Shown here one piece after another: positions 54,300-64,000 of a stretch of DNA of 64,000 nucleotides (position 1 is its first letter; every line of letters begins with the position of its first letter). The stretch is taken from contig JAJEKV010000017.1 in assembly GCA_021234155.1 (NCBI GenBank), positions 3,814,792-3,878,791 of the forward strand, written 5' to 3'. The position numbers and the translations under genes were made by a program. The notes under the pieces were generated by a model, which was given only the letters and a program-made list of their open reading frames with translations, did not search any database and was not told the origin of the DNA. Source of the DNA: Isoetes taiwanensis (Eukaryota; Streptophyta; Lycopodiopsida; Isoetales; Isoetaceae).

Positions 54300-55082
54300 A
54301 TTCTTCCCTTTTTGGAAGCAACTGCCTTTATCTTAAGTTTTAAGATAAAGGCAAGATAAAGAAAAGATCAAGGGTTCCGTTAAAGCACCGACTCCAACCA
54401 GTAGCACCAACTACTGCTCAAAGCTCTAGACACCAATCTAGAATTTCAATGGCATCCTTTAACATCAACAAACCATTGTGCAACTATTAATAGCATGATC
54501 ATTCATTAGAAGGAAGCAACACAATCATAAAATAGATTTACAATTTCTTACAGACAGGTATTCATTATCAAGCAAGACATCTTACTAAAACAATGGGCCG
54601 CACTTTACATTATTTAGAATTCGTTTTGTTTGGAATAGTTCAAGATATGTCAAGGATAGAGAGTTCAGATAAAGATTGATCCGTCCACCATAGATCCGCC
54701 CTCTGTAGATGCAAGAAAAGTTTCAACGGAGATCCATCCTGGCCAAGGAGATGGATTGTCAGTTCTGGTTAGGCTTGATTGGAAGGAGATTCATTTTGGC
54801 AAATGAAATGGATTGATAAGAAAGATTAGGCTCAATTCCCTCTGCTTATTCCACGTCACCAATCACCTGCACCTATATGTTTCCTGCATCAAATAATTTT
54901 GTCGTACCGATATCCAAAGATTGATTACTCTAGGTAGAATTGGATTGGAAAGAATGATCCAAGAAGTTAAAATTTTAAATTCATAGAAAGAAGATCATTT
55001 AGATTCTCAGGAGGAGGAATTCTATTCCAGTTTGCAATCACTAGCACCAACTAGATGACTTACAAACATCAGGAATAGCCAT

Positions 55083-55094
55083 GCTCTGATACCA
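55083..55094 (-). other. Primer binding site (tRNA-iMet)
   Basis: GCTCTGATACCA on the plus strand, i.e. TGGTATCAGAGC on the element's strand, the classic plant LTR element primer binding site complementary to the 3' end of initiator methionine tRNA. Confidence 0.9.
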
Positions 55095-55097
55095 ATT

Positions 55098-55910
55098 TGA
55101 TATGGATCACACCAATGAACCATACCTTTTATATCCCTGAAACCTTATTTATGGCTTTTCAATCAATTCATGGTCTCCCAATCTGTAATCCATCCAGAAT
55201 TACTACATAATCCACAATCAAACTGTTGGCAATGACAAAAGGTCTTTATTTGAAACAAACATAAAATATGAGTTACATGGATAACTCAGATTGACCAAGC
55301 TTTAGTTCACCAAAACCAGAGCTAGCTCACCACCCAACTGGGTCATTCGGTGCTAAGAATTGGTAGAATTATGGCAAGGCCTGACAATCAGCTTCCACTG
55401 GTAGCTCCTCCCTCGAGCTAGCAGTCCGCAATATAAGACACCAAGAGTTAGGCTCTAGGATAGTAACAGGCTATTGAATAAGAATCGCAGAAGCTCTAGG
55501 AAAAAGTAATGGCTTTCTTAGAATCAGATTAAAGAGCGAATGTGTAGAGCAGCCTTCTTTGACCCCCTATCACTCTTCTGGCTATATCTCTCTTATTCAG
55601 ATGCCTCACGAAAAATGCTGCTCCAATTCGGAAACTAGACTCCGAGCCGGTTCCAACAAAGTGAGAATCGCCTCCATCAGAGATCTGATTGCCGAGATAT
55701 GTGTAACGGAAGTTCAAGGTCTATTTATAGGCCTCTGCTACGACTTTAGCCCTTTTTTTATTTGGCTAAACCTTTTTAGCATCATAAATATAGACCATAG
55801 GTTGCCTTTATTGCATTTCCTTGCCAATACTTTGCCAAACTTAGACACCCACGCTAGTCCACCAAGACTAACATCCAAGACCACTCCCCCGAGCTACCAT
55901 ATTCATAACA
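55098..55910 (-). repeat. 5' LTR of the retrotransposon
   Basis: 813 bp, matching the left LTR. It is followed by GCTAT (55911-55915), the target-site duplication. Confidence 0.9.
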
Positions 55911-56435
55911 GCTATGTGCCATGCAGGATGCTAATGCATCGCTAATGCATCTAAAGAATGTATTCCAACCTTTCGATTCCTAGAGTCAATTGCTATTAGA
56001 CAAGCTGCAGCATACATGCCTATTTATAGACAAGCCATGTTAGACATGCATCATGGATGATGATGCTCTTCTACAAATATGAAGATTTTGTTTTCTGTTC
56101 CTCTGGCCTGCTACAAGCAACAATTGTCAAATTAGTTTCACCTTCTTGATCAATCTGAGCAGTCAAAGGTCTATATGTGAACAAAGTGTGTTTCTTGAGT
56201 GCTATATATTATGATGCCCTTACTTCGATTTCTTCTCTTGCAGATATCATCATAGTTCATCCATTTACCAGCCGAAATGCCCTTGCAAGAGAGGTGAAAC
56301 CCCTTCTCATCAATGAGACCTTTTCTTTTAGCATAACTATTATATCTTTAGAATTGTGTTTAAACTTTGCAACTTCCCAATTATTTGTCCTAATACATCA
56401 GCAGAACCCATAAAAAATTCGTAGATGCACTCCTA
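55911..56435. other. Rest of tandem-duplication copy 2 and intergenic sequence
   Basis: 55911-56130 continues the duplicated unit (GCTATGTGCCATGCAGGATG onward). The remainder contains only a short unassigned frame at 56177-56413. Confidence 0.6.
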
Positions 56436-56535
56436 TTTTTGGGTTGCCCCTAGGGGGGCAAACCCTCGTTTATGTGGGTATGTGGGCATATCCAGGTATA
56501 TGCTGGCATATGCCTAGCATATACTGGTGACTGCT
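56436..56535. repeat. Dispersed ~100-bp repeat, copy 2
   Basis: Same orientation as the copy at 16243-16343. Begins TTTTTGGGTTGCCCCTAGG and ends GGTGACTGCT. Confidence 0.75.
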
Positions 56536-57159
56536 AAAAACGGATGGTGCCTGTAAGTGGTCGGTCATAAGGCGTGGCTATGGCGCAGCTCGACCCTTCT
56601 TCTTCTTCCAAGCAAAGAGGATGCAAAGCTGCTACTCCGACACTTCAAGGGTAAGCCCATGTAAACCTGATGTCGAAGATGGTGCAGATTGTACTACATA
56701 GTTTGTAGGATCAGATTCGAGCTGCAAATCGAAGTGCTCCATAAAGGCGTTTGCCCAAAGAACGAGTGCGAGTATAAGTGTTTGGCATCATTCAAAGCAC
56801 ATACAGGCCCTGTTTTTCCCTTTGTATCTGTGGGGATCTTTTTTACGGCTCGATTCTAGCCGATTGTAGCATGGAGAAGGGCTGATTTCCGCGAGTTTTC
56901 AAGGTTTGGTAATGGAGATGGAGCGGCGAAGACTATCATCAACATAAAAAGCAGGGGTTTTAGCGGTCATCGGGATCATAGGATCGAGTTTGGAGGTCGA
57001 GCTCGACCATCCGACTTCCCACAAGCTTTCCCATACTACGCCCTCTTTGCTAAAGATCTTATATTTAGGGTTCTTTAGCCCAAGGGCTTTGTTCGGATTA
57101 GAAGACATAAATTGTGTGTTTGGATCCGACATTTTGACACCATTTCTTGTTTGGCTCTT

Positions 57160-57815
57160 GATCATGTCTTCAAGCATGCTCTACTCTGTTTCTTGGGATA
57201 GAACCTTGAAGATTTGGAGGATTTCTGATTTCATGTGTGTTGAATCCATCCATGTACATGGTGATCTTTGTGAATTGTGTGGCGGTGGCAAAGGATGGCC
57301 TTGTTTATACTTTGGATCGCAGATAAGAAGGTGAAGGTATGGCAAAAAGGTAAGAAAGAGCATGTTCTTTTTGCTACATTTACAAAAGATAAGTCTGCGA
57401 TGAAATGCTCTAGCAATGAGCCATAAGGAAGAATTTACGTGATTCTCGCACAAGTGAAGGATTAATCAAGGTCTGGAAAAACTGGATCACTAAAAGAATG
57501 CGGTGCATCATAGAACTTGAGAGGGCATCAAAGATCTTTGTGCTATGCTTAGCATCCATGGATGGTATATTGTGCGATGGCTCTGCAGATAAGAGTGTTA
57601 GAGTTTGGAGATTGGTAGAAGGAAAAGGTCATGCTTGCATTGCCATTTTGGAAGGGCTCGCAGTACGTCAAAAGCTTGGCCATCACCATGAATATTGCTG
57701 GTAATTGCTTGGTTTACAGTGGTGGTCTAAACGGCCATATCCAAGCTTGGTGCATCTCCCTTGCCTTGAAGAATAAAAACTTTGTTCCAACCAATGACAT
57801 GTTAAAACCTTAAAC
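57160..57815 (+). pseudogene. WD40-repeat protein pseudogene (JINGUBANG-like)
   Basis: Broken forward frames show WD40 repeats of the plant JINGUBANG type: [20 protein letters not shown] (about 57176-57235), then [11 protein letters not shown] later frame reads ILCDGSADKSVRVWRLVEGK and CIAILEG (about 57570-57655). Another reads NCLVYSGGLNGHIQAW (about 57700-57750). The order matches consecutive blades, but at least three frame changes and several stops separate them, and some repeats expected in between are missing or unrecognisable (KVKVWQKG-like remains near 57330). JINGUBANG-type proteins act as cytoplasmic WD40 scaffolds, in Arabidopsis in pollen germination. Here the copy is dead. A functional start could not be found upstream. 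Confidence 0.75.
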
Positions 57816-57819
57816 TATG

Positions 57820-59640
57820 TACATCTTTAAGGAAGAATTGTAGGAAATTTTGACTAAACCACTGCACTCATTTCATCATTATGTCATATTTGACTGTTCA
57901 AACCCTTTTGCACCTTTCTATGTATCTCTTGCCCCTTGTCAGTAGCCCCTATGCTGCCATAGCCCTTTAAGCCACAAACAAATGTGACAACATCTGGTCA
58001 GAACTTCCTTTCCACATCCATGTTCAACATAGCCTGCAAAAGTTGCATTCCATAAGTCTACATTTTTTATTGGAGATGCTCAAAGACATTCTGTGCCTAT
58101 GTAATTGAATGAGACTTGGCATACATATTGCGGCAGTCAATTTGTGTTAACAAAACCATCTCAATGAATAGCAACTTCACGAATAAAGACAAACACTATT
58201 GTTCTTGTGTTCATTCGAACACAAAAAAACGAAACAGAACCCATGAAAACACAACCTCGGGTCACCGGAGGGCAACCCCTCGTGCGCAGCACCTTGTTCA
58301 AACAGGTACTTCTCCCCATACTAGAATTGATGCGTGAGTATACTTTTGTCTCTATGAATGTGTTACATTTGCATTTGCTCATTCTTCGTTATGCTTGCAA
58401 CTTAACTATGCAAGTTGCAGATACATGTCCATGGAAGCTTTATTTCCTTATTATGTTATATTTCGTTCTCAGATCCATGCGCTAATATTCTTATTTTTAG
58501 GTGGCCGAATTCTCTTGCTGCCTTTGACCACATGTTGATTGTTAATTGTCAATTTGCTACATATTGAGATTATAAGTTATCTATGTGAAGGAGGTAGATT
58601 GAGCACGCAGGAACATCAAAGTGATGTCGGCAATAATTTGGAAGTTATAATGTGGTATAGAAAATAGATGCAGTTGCCAATATGTACCATAGAACAAATG
58701 CTCGGTATAAGAATCCAGGGCAAGAAGCAGTTTGTGCCTTTGCAATGTAATGTTCTTTTATAATGCATACAATTTGCTTGTGCTTGTGTATTCAGCATAC
58801 CAAGTAACCGAATTTGCATACCTCTTTAATTGCTTCATTTCTAGTTTAATGTCAGCATAGTTTGCGTAGTGCCAAATACGCCATGGCTTTCATGGTGCCC
58901 GCATGCCTTGTATTGACTATGAAATCGCAAATTTTCTTTAGTACATATTTGCTAGCATATTCGCATTCAAGTTATTAGGGATTTGTTTGGTTATTCACGG
59001 TAGAATATGCATACCAGCATACATTTCTTAGACACTTGGCCATAGTTATAGTCCCCTTATAAAAAATTATTAGAGATCCATTTTCTCCTTTCATCATAGA
59101 AACGACATAAAACCTACTCATTATTTGGTATTGCCTTCCAAAGTAGACTCCATGACACAAATTTGGCCCATGCTAAAATTTTAGTATGCTTGAGCATCAC
59201 AAAGCACACTATAAGACCGTTTAAAAAGGAAATTTGGCCTTCAACAAAGGTGCATTGCTTTATCATTTATGTTGGTAAAGTGTGAAATAGAACGCAAATC
59301 TTTGTTCTTGCAGTTCTATGGGATCGTGTTCTCCCTTATCGTTATGGGATGAAATTTTCCTTTGCGTTAATCGTTCTAATGCTCTTCACGAGACACGAGA
59401 CGTGTCTGCTCGTATTCTCTTTGGAGAGTAACTATTTTCAATAATGCTTCTATTGATGGTAGAAATTTGAGAATGGTTACAAAGTTATATATCAACAGAG
59501 GACCTGTGAAGCAAAATTCATTCCATTGCTTCTATCTTAAGTCTGATACAATACGTCAACAAAGTGCAGATGCATTGATGACTAGAGAATCATGTTGATA
59601 AATTGTTACTATAATATGAAATATCCTTAGATTACTCCCG
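57820..59640. other. Intergenic stretch, no supported gene
   Basis: AT-rich, with short frames only. A copy of the double-hairpin motif lies at 58267-58298 (annotated separately). Nothing else could be assigned. Confidence 0.45.
58267..58298. repeat. Double-hairpin motif, copy 2
   Basis: GGAGGGCAACCCCTCGTGCGCAGCACCTTGTT in two parts: an imperfect GGAGGG/CCCCTC stem and a perfect GTGC-GCA-GCAC stem. Nearly identical to 23283-23314. Confidence 0.55.
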
Positions 59641-59643
59641 GTG

Positions 59644-59688
59644 AAGAGAAATGTTCACGACGGCCTTGGTGGCCGCGATAAATTTCTT
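59644..59688. repeat. Dispersed foldback motif, copy 3
   Basis: AAGAGAAATGTTCACGACGG, CCTTGG, TGGCCGCGATAAATTTCTT. A few changes weaken the inner stem compared with the copy at 49.29 kb. The following TATGTATAAGT resembles the flank of copy 2. Confidence 0.65.
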
Positions 59689-59764
59689 ATATGTATAAGT
59701 ATAGTTTGTCTCCAAAGGACATAATAGTAGGGAGGTATGCATAGTATGAAGTTATAATCGTGAT

Positions 59765-59860
59765 TCTGGGTGCCCCTGGAAGTCGAACCCAGGTTGTTCC
59801 ATGGGCCTATTGCCCACGGTGTAGAGGGAGCATCGGCTCCCTATAAGGGACTGGTATTCC
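59765..59860 (-). mobile_element. Possible tRNA-related repeat with B-box/T-arm
   Basis: On the minus strand CTGGGTTCGACTTCCAG folds as a tRNA T-arm with B-box (GGTTCGA), followed by GGGCACCCA. Upstream are CCGTGGGC/GCCCATGG and GGGAGCCGATGCTCCC stems. No matching acceptor strand or normal anticodon arm could be made, so it is not a tRNA gene. A SINE-type or other structured repeat is possible. Confidence 0.3.
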
Positions 59861-59936
59861 ATCTACATCGTCAGCGAGGAAGTGAATGGAGCTTTTTTTT
59901 TTTCCTTTTTTTTTGAGTCAAAATTACGTACTTTGA

Positions 59937-61299
59937 TCATAGAAGGAGCTGCTTATAGACGATGTTGATTGTAGTATTTGTCTTATTGTTTTTGTCTAAG
60001 AGAATTAGGACATCTTTTCTTTTTCGTATGCGAGTGAGTGCTGTATAAAGTTGTCCATGTGCGAAGACTTTACTACGCAAGTCAATTATAATTTTGTCGA
60101 GCGTGAGTCCCAGGCAGTTGTTGAATGTTGTTGAATACACGGGTCACAGTGGGAGTTGATGTCGGTGGATTGTCCATGGCCATTTTTCTGGTTGACTGAA
60201 GAAGTCAACACGTGATATGGGTGGATGTTGTTTTTTTGTTGTGTCCCCTGTGAGTAGTTTTACTTGGAAGAATTTTTTATGTAACGAGGTTACCATGACC
60301 CTCGCATTTTTAACGAGGCCTCTGTCTCTACCGAGTTTCTTTGTGATGTGGCATATCGTATTGGGCTTCAGTCGAAGCTCGTGTTGTGGCAATGATGGGT
60401 CCCTATAGCCATTTAGAAAGTCTGTTGTTGCCATCGGGTGGTTGTCTATGGTTTGGTCATTTTCTGTCAGTGTGTCCATGCTATAATAGGGTCTGTTTAG
60501 ATCCGAGAGAAGTTGTATGACTGTGTCGTTGAATTCGTCGATAGTGTGTCTTTAGGAGATAGGATTCCTCTATTTTCACATGCTTCTGGGTTGTTGACGA
60601 TTTGTATGTTAAAGAGAAAATTAATTGCTTCTTGTGGGTTTGCAGTAGTTTTGACGTAGAGTTCAGTCTCGAGTAGAGTTCCTTCTCCGACGGCATCGAG
60701 AAAAGAGACGAGCTCGGAGTCTCAGGCATTTCTGATTGGTTCATTAAGCTCAAGGACTTCGAAATGGTTCCATAAGTGGGACGAAATTATGGAAGCATTT
60801 ATTGTGGCTGCTTTGCTTTCTTGACGATTGGCGCAATTTGTCTAAAGTCTCCTGCCGCTATAAATAGATTTCCTCCAAAGGGTGCATTCATTCCCACTAT
60901 TTTTTGAAGTAGCACGTCAACTGCATCTATGACTGCTCGATTTGCCAAGGGAAATTCATCCCATATAATAGCAGTTTCAAGTTTATTAGGTATGCATGTG
61001 GGGAGTGTGGATCGAGTAGCGAATGGAGATTAACATTGTTCTTGATGACATGGATTTGAAATGAGGAATGTGCAGTTCTACCACCAGGGTAGACACGATG
61101 CTTGTGCAGTGGTAGCGCATGGGAGCACAATGTTTCTTGATCCTCGTATCTGAAGGCACGAGTGCTTTAGGACGTATGTTTTGCCAGCTCCTGCCTTACT
61201 GTAGATGAAGATTGGGTTAGGAGAATGTTTACTATCAATGAGATCTGAAATGCGATCATATATGGTTGATTGATTTTTGTTCATGATTAATTGGAACAT
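59937..61299 (-). pseudogene. Helitron helicase domain, broken
   Basis: Minus-strand motifs in order: IFIYSKAGAGKTYVLKH (Walker A, about 61210), LPCATTAQAS, then after a frame change GRTAHSSFQI (about 61075). Next, near 60960-60840, come WDEFPLANRAVIDAVD and AAGDFRQIAPIV, the helicase Walker B and motif III regions. At 60479-60144 there is PNTICHITKKLGRDRGLVKNARVMV, and finally GLTLDKIIIDLRSKVFAHGQ and LYTALTRIRKRKDVLIL (60070-59990), the typical Pif1 C-terminal motif (HGQLYVALSRV). At least four frame changes separate these parts, so no active enzyme can be made. A cellular Pif1 is ruled out by the Rep part just upstream. Confidence 0.88.
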
Positions 61300-62990
61300 G
61301 TTGGAACTTTTATTAAGGTATTCTTCGTAATTGAGAAATTTTGAGAGTTTGTTTGGAACGTCTTTTGATGTGGTGGTTAGTGTGGGAAGATCGAATGCAT
61401 TAGTGATCGTTAGTGAGCATTAGGACATTGTTAATTGCAATTAGTCCCTCATTCGATGCAGTGGATTCGCTTCCGTGATATTGCTTGATAAAATCAACCG
61501 TCATTTCGGTTCAAAAAATTTCTCCCTTAGTTCTAGCGCAGGTCCGCCATCTAATATAAGCACTGCAAACAGGAAGAGGAGATGCGACGATGTTTGCAAA
61601 CATGAGGTAGCCTCCTCCATTATGTTGATTGCCTCTATTGGTAGTGCTATGAGGCCTATTGCATGTGCAGTTTTTTGATATGTTTCATATTGTCGGCCAT
61701 CGTGAATCTTGAGCTAGTCCCAAGATCGTGCGGCTCTGTGGAGTAATATGGTTCTTAAATAGAATGCTTCTCCGAACTTTGGAAGCAATAGTCGTATTAG
61801 GAATGAGTTTACCTCTAGATCTTCTATGATAATGTTTCTTGTGGCACCTAGAGATTCTTGCTCAAGTTGGTCAGTCGATTTGAGGATAACACTTGGTATT
61901 GTTCATTATATTGGATGTAGGTCAGAGTAGCAAATTCATGGCAAGTGGCCATAGGAAGTATCTATCTAATGCAGATATTCCAATGGATGTGGTAGAAGTT
62001 CTTCCAAATTGATTCTTGTTCTATCCTCGTAAATGGAGGGGAAGGCATTTTACGGATGGATGCTTCTCCGTCATGTGGTATGATATGGTTCTCCATGCAG
62101 CTTCCATTGATGAAAGGTATCACGCTGATATATAATTTTGCACTTCATTTTTTTTGCGTGCTTGTGTCCTGCTGGATTGGCATGTGGTGTTCAATTTCTT
62201 CTGCGTTTGGGACTGTATGTATGTTGCACTCGATTTCAATATGGAAATGTGTGGTGTCGAATCTTTTGTATATCTGTATAGATATACGAATATATGTACG
62301 GTTGATGCGACATCCGCGTACACGTGACAAATTAGTTCTCTTAACAGGAATAGCATGTAAGGGACGACGTTGATGTCTGCTTCAGTTCTTCTTCTGTATT
62401 GCACGTAGCCTTTTTCGTCGATGTATGTTTTCTGGTTAATGGGTTTTGGGTAGCCATATCAACATTGACCGTTTTCTTTGAGACATCGCTTCGAATGATT
62501 ATGGATCATATATTTTTCTACTTGTGCTCCGAGTGTTTCATTTGTTGGTAGCTCTGCTGAAATTAAATCATCAATTATAGTGATTGGAAGCTCATGCTTT
62601 GTCTTTGTAATGATATGTGAATGTGGTAACCAGCATTTTTGGAATTCAATTATGTGCATTAAGTAAGATATCGGGCCAAAGTGTTTATGGATGATGTTTT
62701 TTGCATGTTGGAACCTTTCATGGAATGATCTGACCACAATTGTTGGAATATCTGACGTATTTTGGCCGGGTGCTAGTCTGCATCTAATTTATGACCATGA
62801 AAAAACTGGACTTTCCATACTCTCTCGACAATGCTAACAAGTCTGCGAGTTTCATTGAAATACCATCTTTTGCATCCCAAGAAGGAGGCATGTAGTGTTC
62901 CCTGGTGGGCATCCTCGTCCTCATCATTGATGAAATCTTCTTCATGTTGTGCTAGGTTTCGACGGTATCCCTTGATAGACTCGACGATTT
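61300..62990 (-). pseudogene. Helitron Rep (HUH nuclease) and linker, broken
   Basis: Minus-strand pieces: near 62980-62930 a charged N-terminal region with LENRINRRVYQG, then ASFLGCKRWYFNETRR. At 62760-62460: PTIVVRSFHERF, then YLMHIIEFQKCWLPHSHIIT with the H-x-H of the HUH motif, and VEKYMIHNHS with CLKENGQC. At 62460-62280: YGYPKPI, then GYVQYRRRTEADINVVPYML, the usual segment after the nuclease core, although the expected HINVE reads HVYAD. At 61830-61690: EVNSFLIRLLLPKFGEAFYL and RTILLHRAARSWD, the linker before the helicase. The catalytic YxxxY/Y-H part is not seen and frame changes are frequent. The assignment rests on motif order remembered from plant Helitrons. Confidence 0.8.
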
Positions 62991-62999
62991 ATCCGATTC

Positions 63000-64000
63000 T
63001 CTAATTCTTCTTCCTTCATAGGAACTTTTTCATCTTTTTGAGTTTTGTTTTTGCTGCAACATAGCTTAAGGTATTAGAGAGAGTGGAGACAAAAAAAACT
63101 ATTATAATAATCAATTGTTTACGAACATAAAGCACTATTTGTGCTTACGATGGGGAAAAGGTAGAATGGTAAAATGAAAAATACCTAGGTCTACCTCTTT
63201 TCCTTGGGGCATTTTGAAAAATATCTGACTCAAACATTTTCCTAGATTAGAGCAATATATCTTGTACTAGAAAGAAGACACGCATCACAAGTATGAATCT
63301 ATGTAGATCACCTTTTCTTCTTCAATTTATCTGCTGGCAGATCCAATAGATTATTGTTAGCTTGTTTGCCTTTTCTCTTCTACTCATGTAGCCTTTTATA
63401 AGCCCGACGGCTCAATTGACTCTCCAATTCTTTTTCTCCTACATGGCCCTGGGTGCTCTTCTTGCTATAAAATAAATTAGCTTAGTTACGGATTTGTTAT
63501 AGCATTGATCCCTCGGATTGTTATTCTGGGATGGAACGAGCAGCTATATATGTGCTCGTCCTGCTTGGGGCTCGTTATCGGCGTCTTCTCACAGCAGCAT
63601 CTCTTTCCTTATCCATTGCTTCCCTCTTCTTTTCCCTGCTCCTCCTTTAGTCTTTCTTCTCACTTTTCCACTTCCTTACGCGATTCTACTCTTGGATTCT
63701 CGCCATAGAAGTACATACTTGGTTGTTAAGCATTGTAGCGAGTGTGAGGGGAGAACTTTGTAGCGGGCATCCCTATAGCGGTACAATGGAAGCTTGATTC
63801 TTCTCTTTCTATGCATGCATGTTGGTTTCGCGGTTGTTTTTCTTAGTGATCCTCGAATTTGGAGAAGGGTGTTCTACATGCTAAGCATGCATATTGGTTT
63901 TGAGTTTTATGGATTGAATGAATGTAAGATGCATTTGTGAGTTGATGCTCTTGGTTTTTCATACCTTTTGCTTCGTAGTTTCATTTAATCCGGGGCTTGT
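63000..64000. other. Right end, no supported gene
   Basis: AT-rich and pyrimidine-rich runs (for example 63590-63690) with two short overlapping forward frames that have no domain. No gene or element could be assigned. Confidence 0.45.

Larger units (their letters stand above)
53464..55910 (-). mobile_element. Complete non-autonomous LTR retrotransposon
   Basis: Two direct repeats of about 0.8 kb bound the element: 53464-54299 and 55098-55910. On the minus strand each LTR starts TGTTATGAAT and ends ATCCATATCA (TG...CA). Next to the right LTR, the minus strand reads TGGTATCAGAGC (55083-55094), a primer binding site matching plant initiator methionine tRNA, 3 bp from the LTR. The internal part (54300-55097, about 0.8 kb) has no gag or pol frame, so the element must have relied on enzymes from another element (TRIM/LARD-like). 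A purine-rich tract near 54300-54316 on the minus strand fits a PPT. Flanking GCTAT at 53459-53463 and 55911-55915 is a 5-bp target-site duplication. The left LTR has about 28 bp not found in the right one. Confidence 0.92.
59930..62990 (-). mobile_element. Decayed Helitron (Rep and Pif1-like helicase)
   Basis: On the minus strand from 62990 down to 59930 the domain order of plant Helitron RepHel proteins is visible: an N-terminal charged region, the Rep (HUH nuclease) part, the Rep-helicase linker, and an SF1/Pif1-like helicase with its C-terminal motif. Frameshifts and stops occur throughout. Helitrons move by rolling-circle replication and often capture host gene pieces. The 5' TC and 3' hairpin-CTRR ends could not be identified with certainty, so the limits given are those of the coding remnant. 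Confidence 0.85.

Noticed and set aside
59765-59860. tRNA gene
   Set aside because: A T-arm is present, but no acceptor stem partner or regular anticodon arm can be formed.

Overview
The window looks like nuclear DNA of a land plant, most likely a leptosporangiate fern of the Ceratopteris/Adiantum type. The grounds are a fern-style PLS pentatricopeptide (PPR) gene without introns in its repeat region, plant-type pieces of an SDP1 triacylglycerol lipase and of an LRR-linked kinase of the Arabidopsis At1g04210 type, large AT-rich gene-poor stretches, and decayed LINE, LTR, Helitron and SINE-like elements. This is judged from remembered family features, not from a search.

Layout. 0-18 kb: gene-poor, with a LINE 3' remnant (about 2.47-4.10 kb), a long TATC microsatellite (10.92-11.05 kb) and a DUF4283-like LINE ORF1 remnant (11.16-12.87 kb). 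18.3-21.9 kb: two broken host-gene copies, a kinase and an SDP1-type patatin lipase. 22-31 kb: repeats, an antisense LINE remnant (25.7-27.0 kb), several tandem duplications and a heat-shock-element-like cluster. 31.4-33.1 kb: the PPR gene on the minus strand, the best-preserved host gene here. 34.4-46.1 kb: the most unusual part, an island of small, mostly intron-poor genes separated by imperfect inverted repeats about 62-70 bp long that share the arms ATCACACGACGCGAA / TTCGCGTCGTGTGAT. It holds a divergent histone H3-like gene with an intact ARTKQTAR start, an acidic protein, an unrecognised protein, four related coiled-coil genes with TATA boxes 93-102 bp before their ATG, and a decayed minus-strand gene. 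45.3-47.9 kb: a direct duplication of about 0.6 kb. 50.4-56.1 kb: an old tandem duplication interrupted by a LINE in one copy and by a complete non-autonomous LTR retrotransposon with a GCTAT target-site duplication in the other. 57.1-57.8 kb: a WD40 pseudogene. 59.9-63.0 kb: a decayed Helitron (Rep plus Pif1-like helicase) on the minus strand.

How it fits together. Most of the window is decayed mobile DNA and host-gene fragments. The 34.4-46.1 kb island differs: unrelated reading frames share the same inverted repeat, usually 14-157 bp after the stop codon, and the small paralogues share promoter architecture. It could be an endogenised fragment of a large DNA virus or plasmid-like element, or a lineage-specific gene cluster whose 3' ends carry a recruited miniature inverted repeat. 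The sequence alone does not decide. Several island genes carry frameshifts, so they are either decaying or affected by assembly indels.
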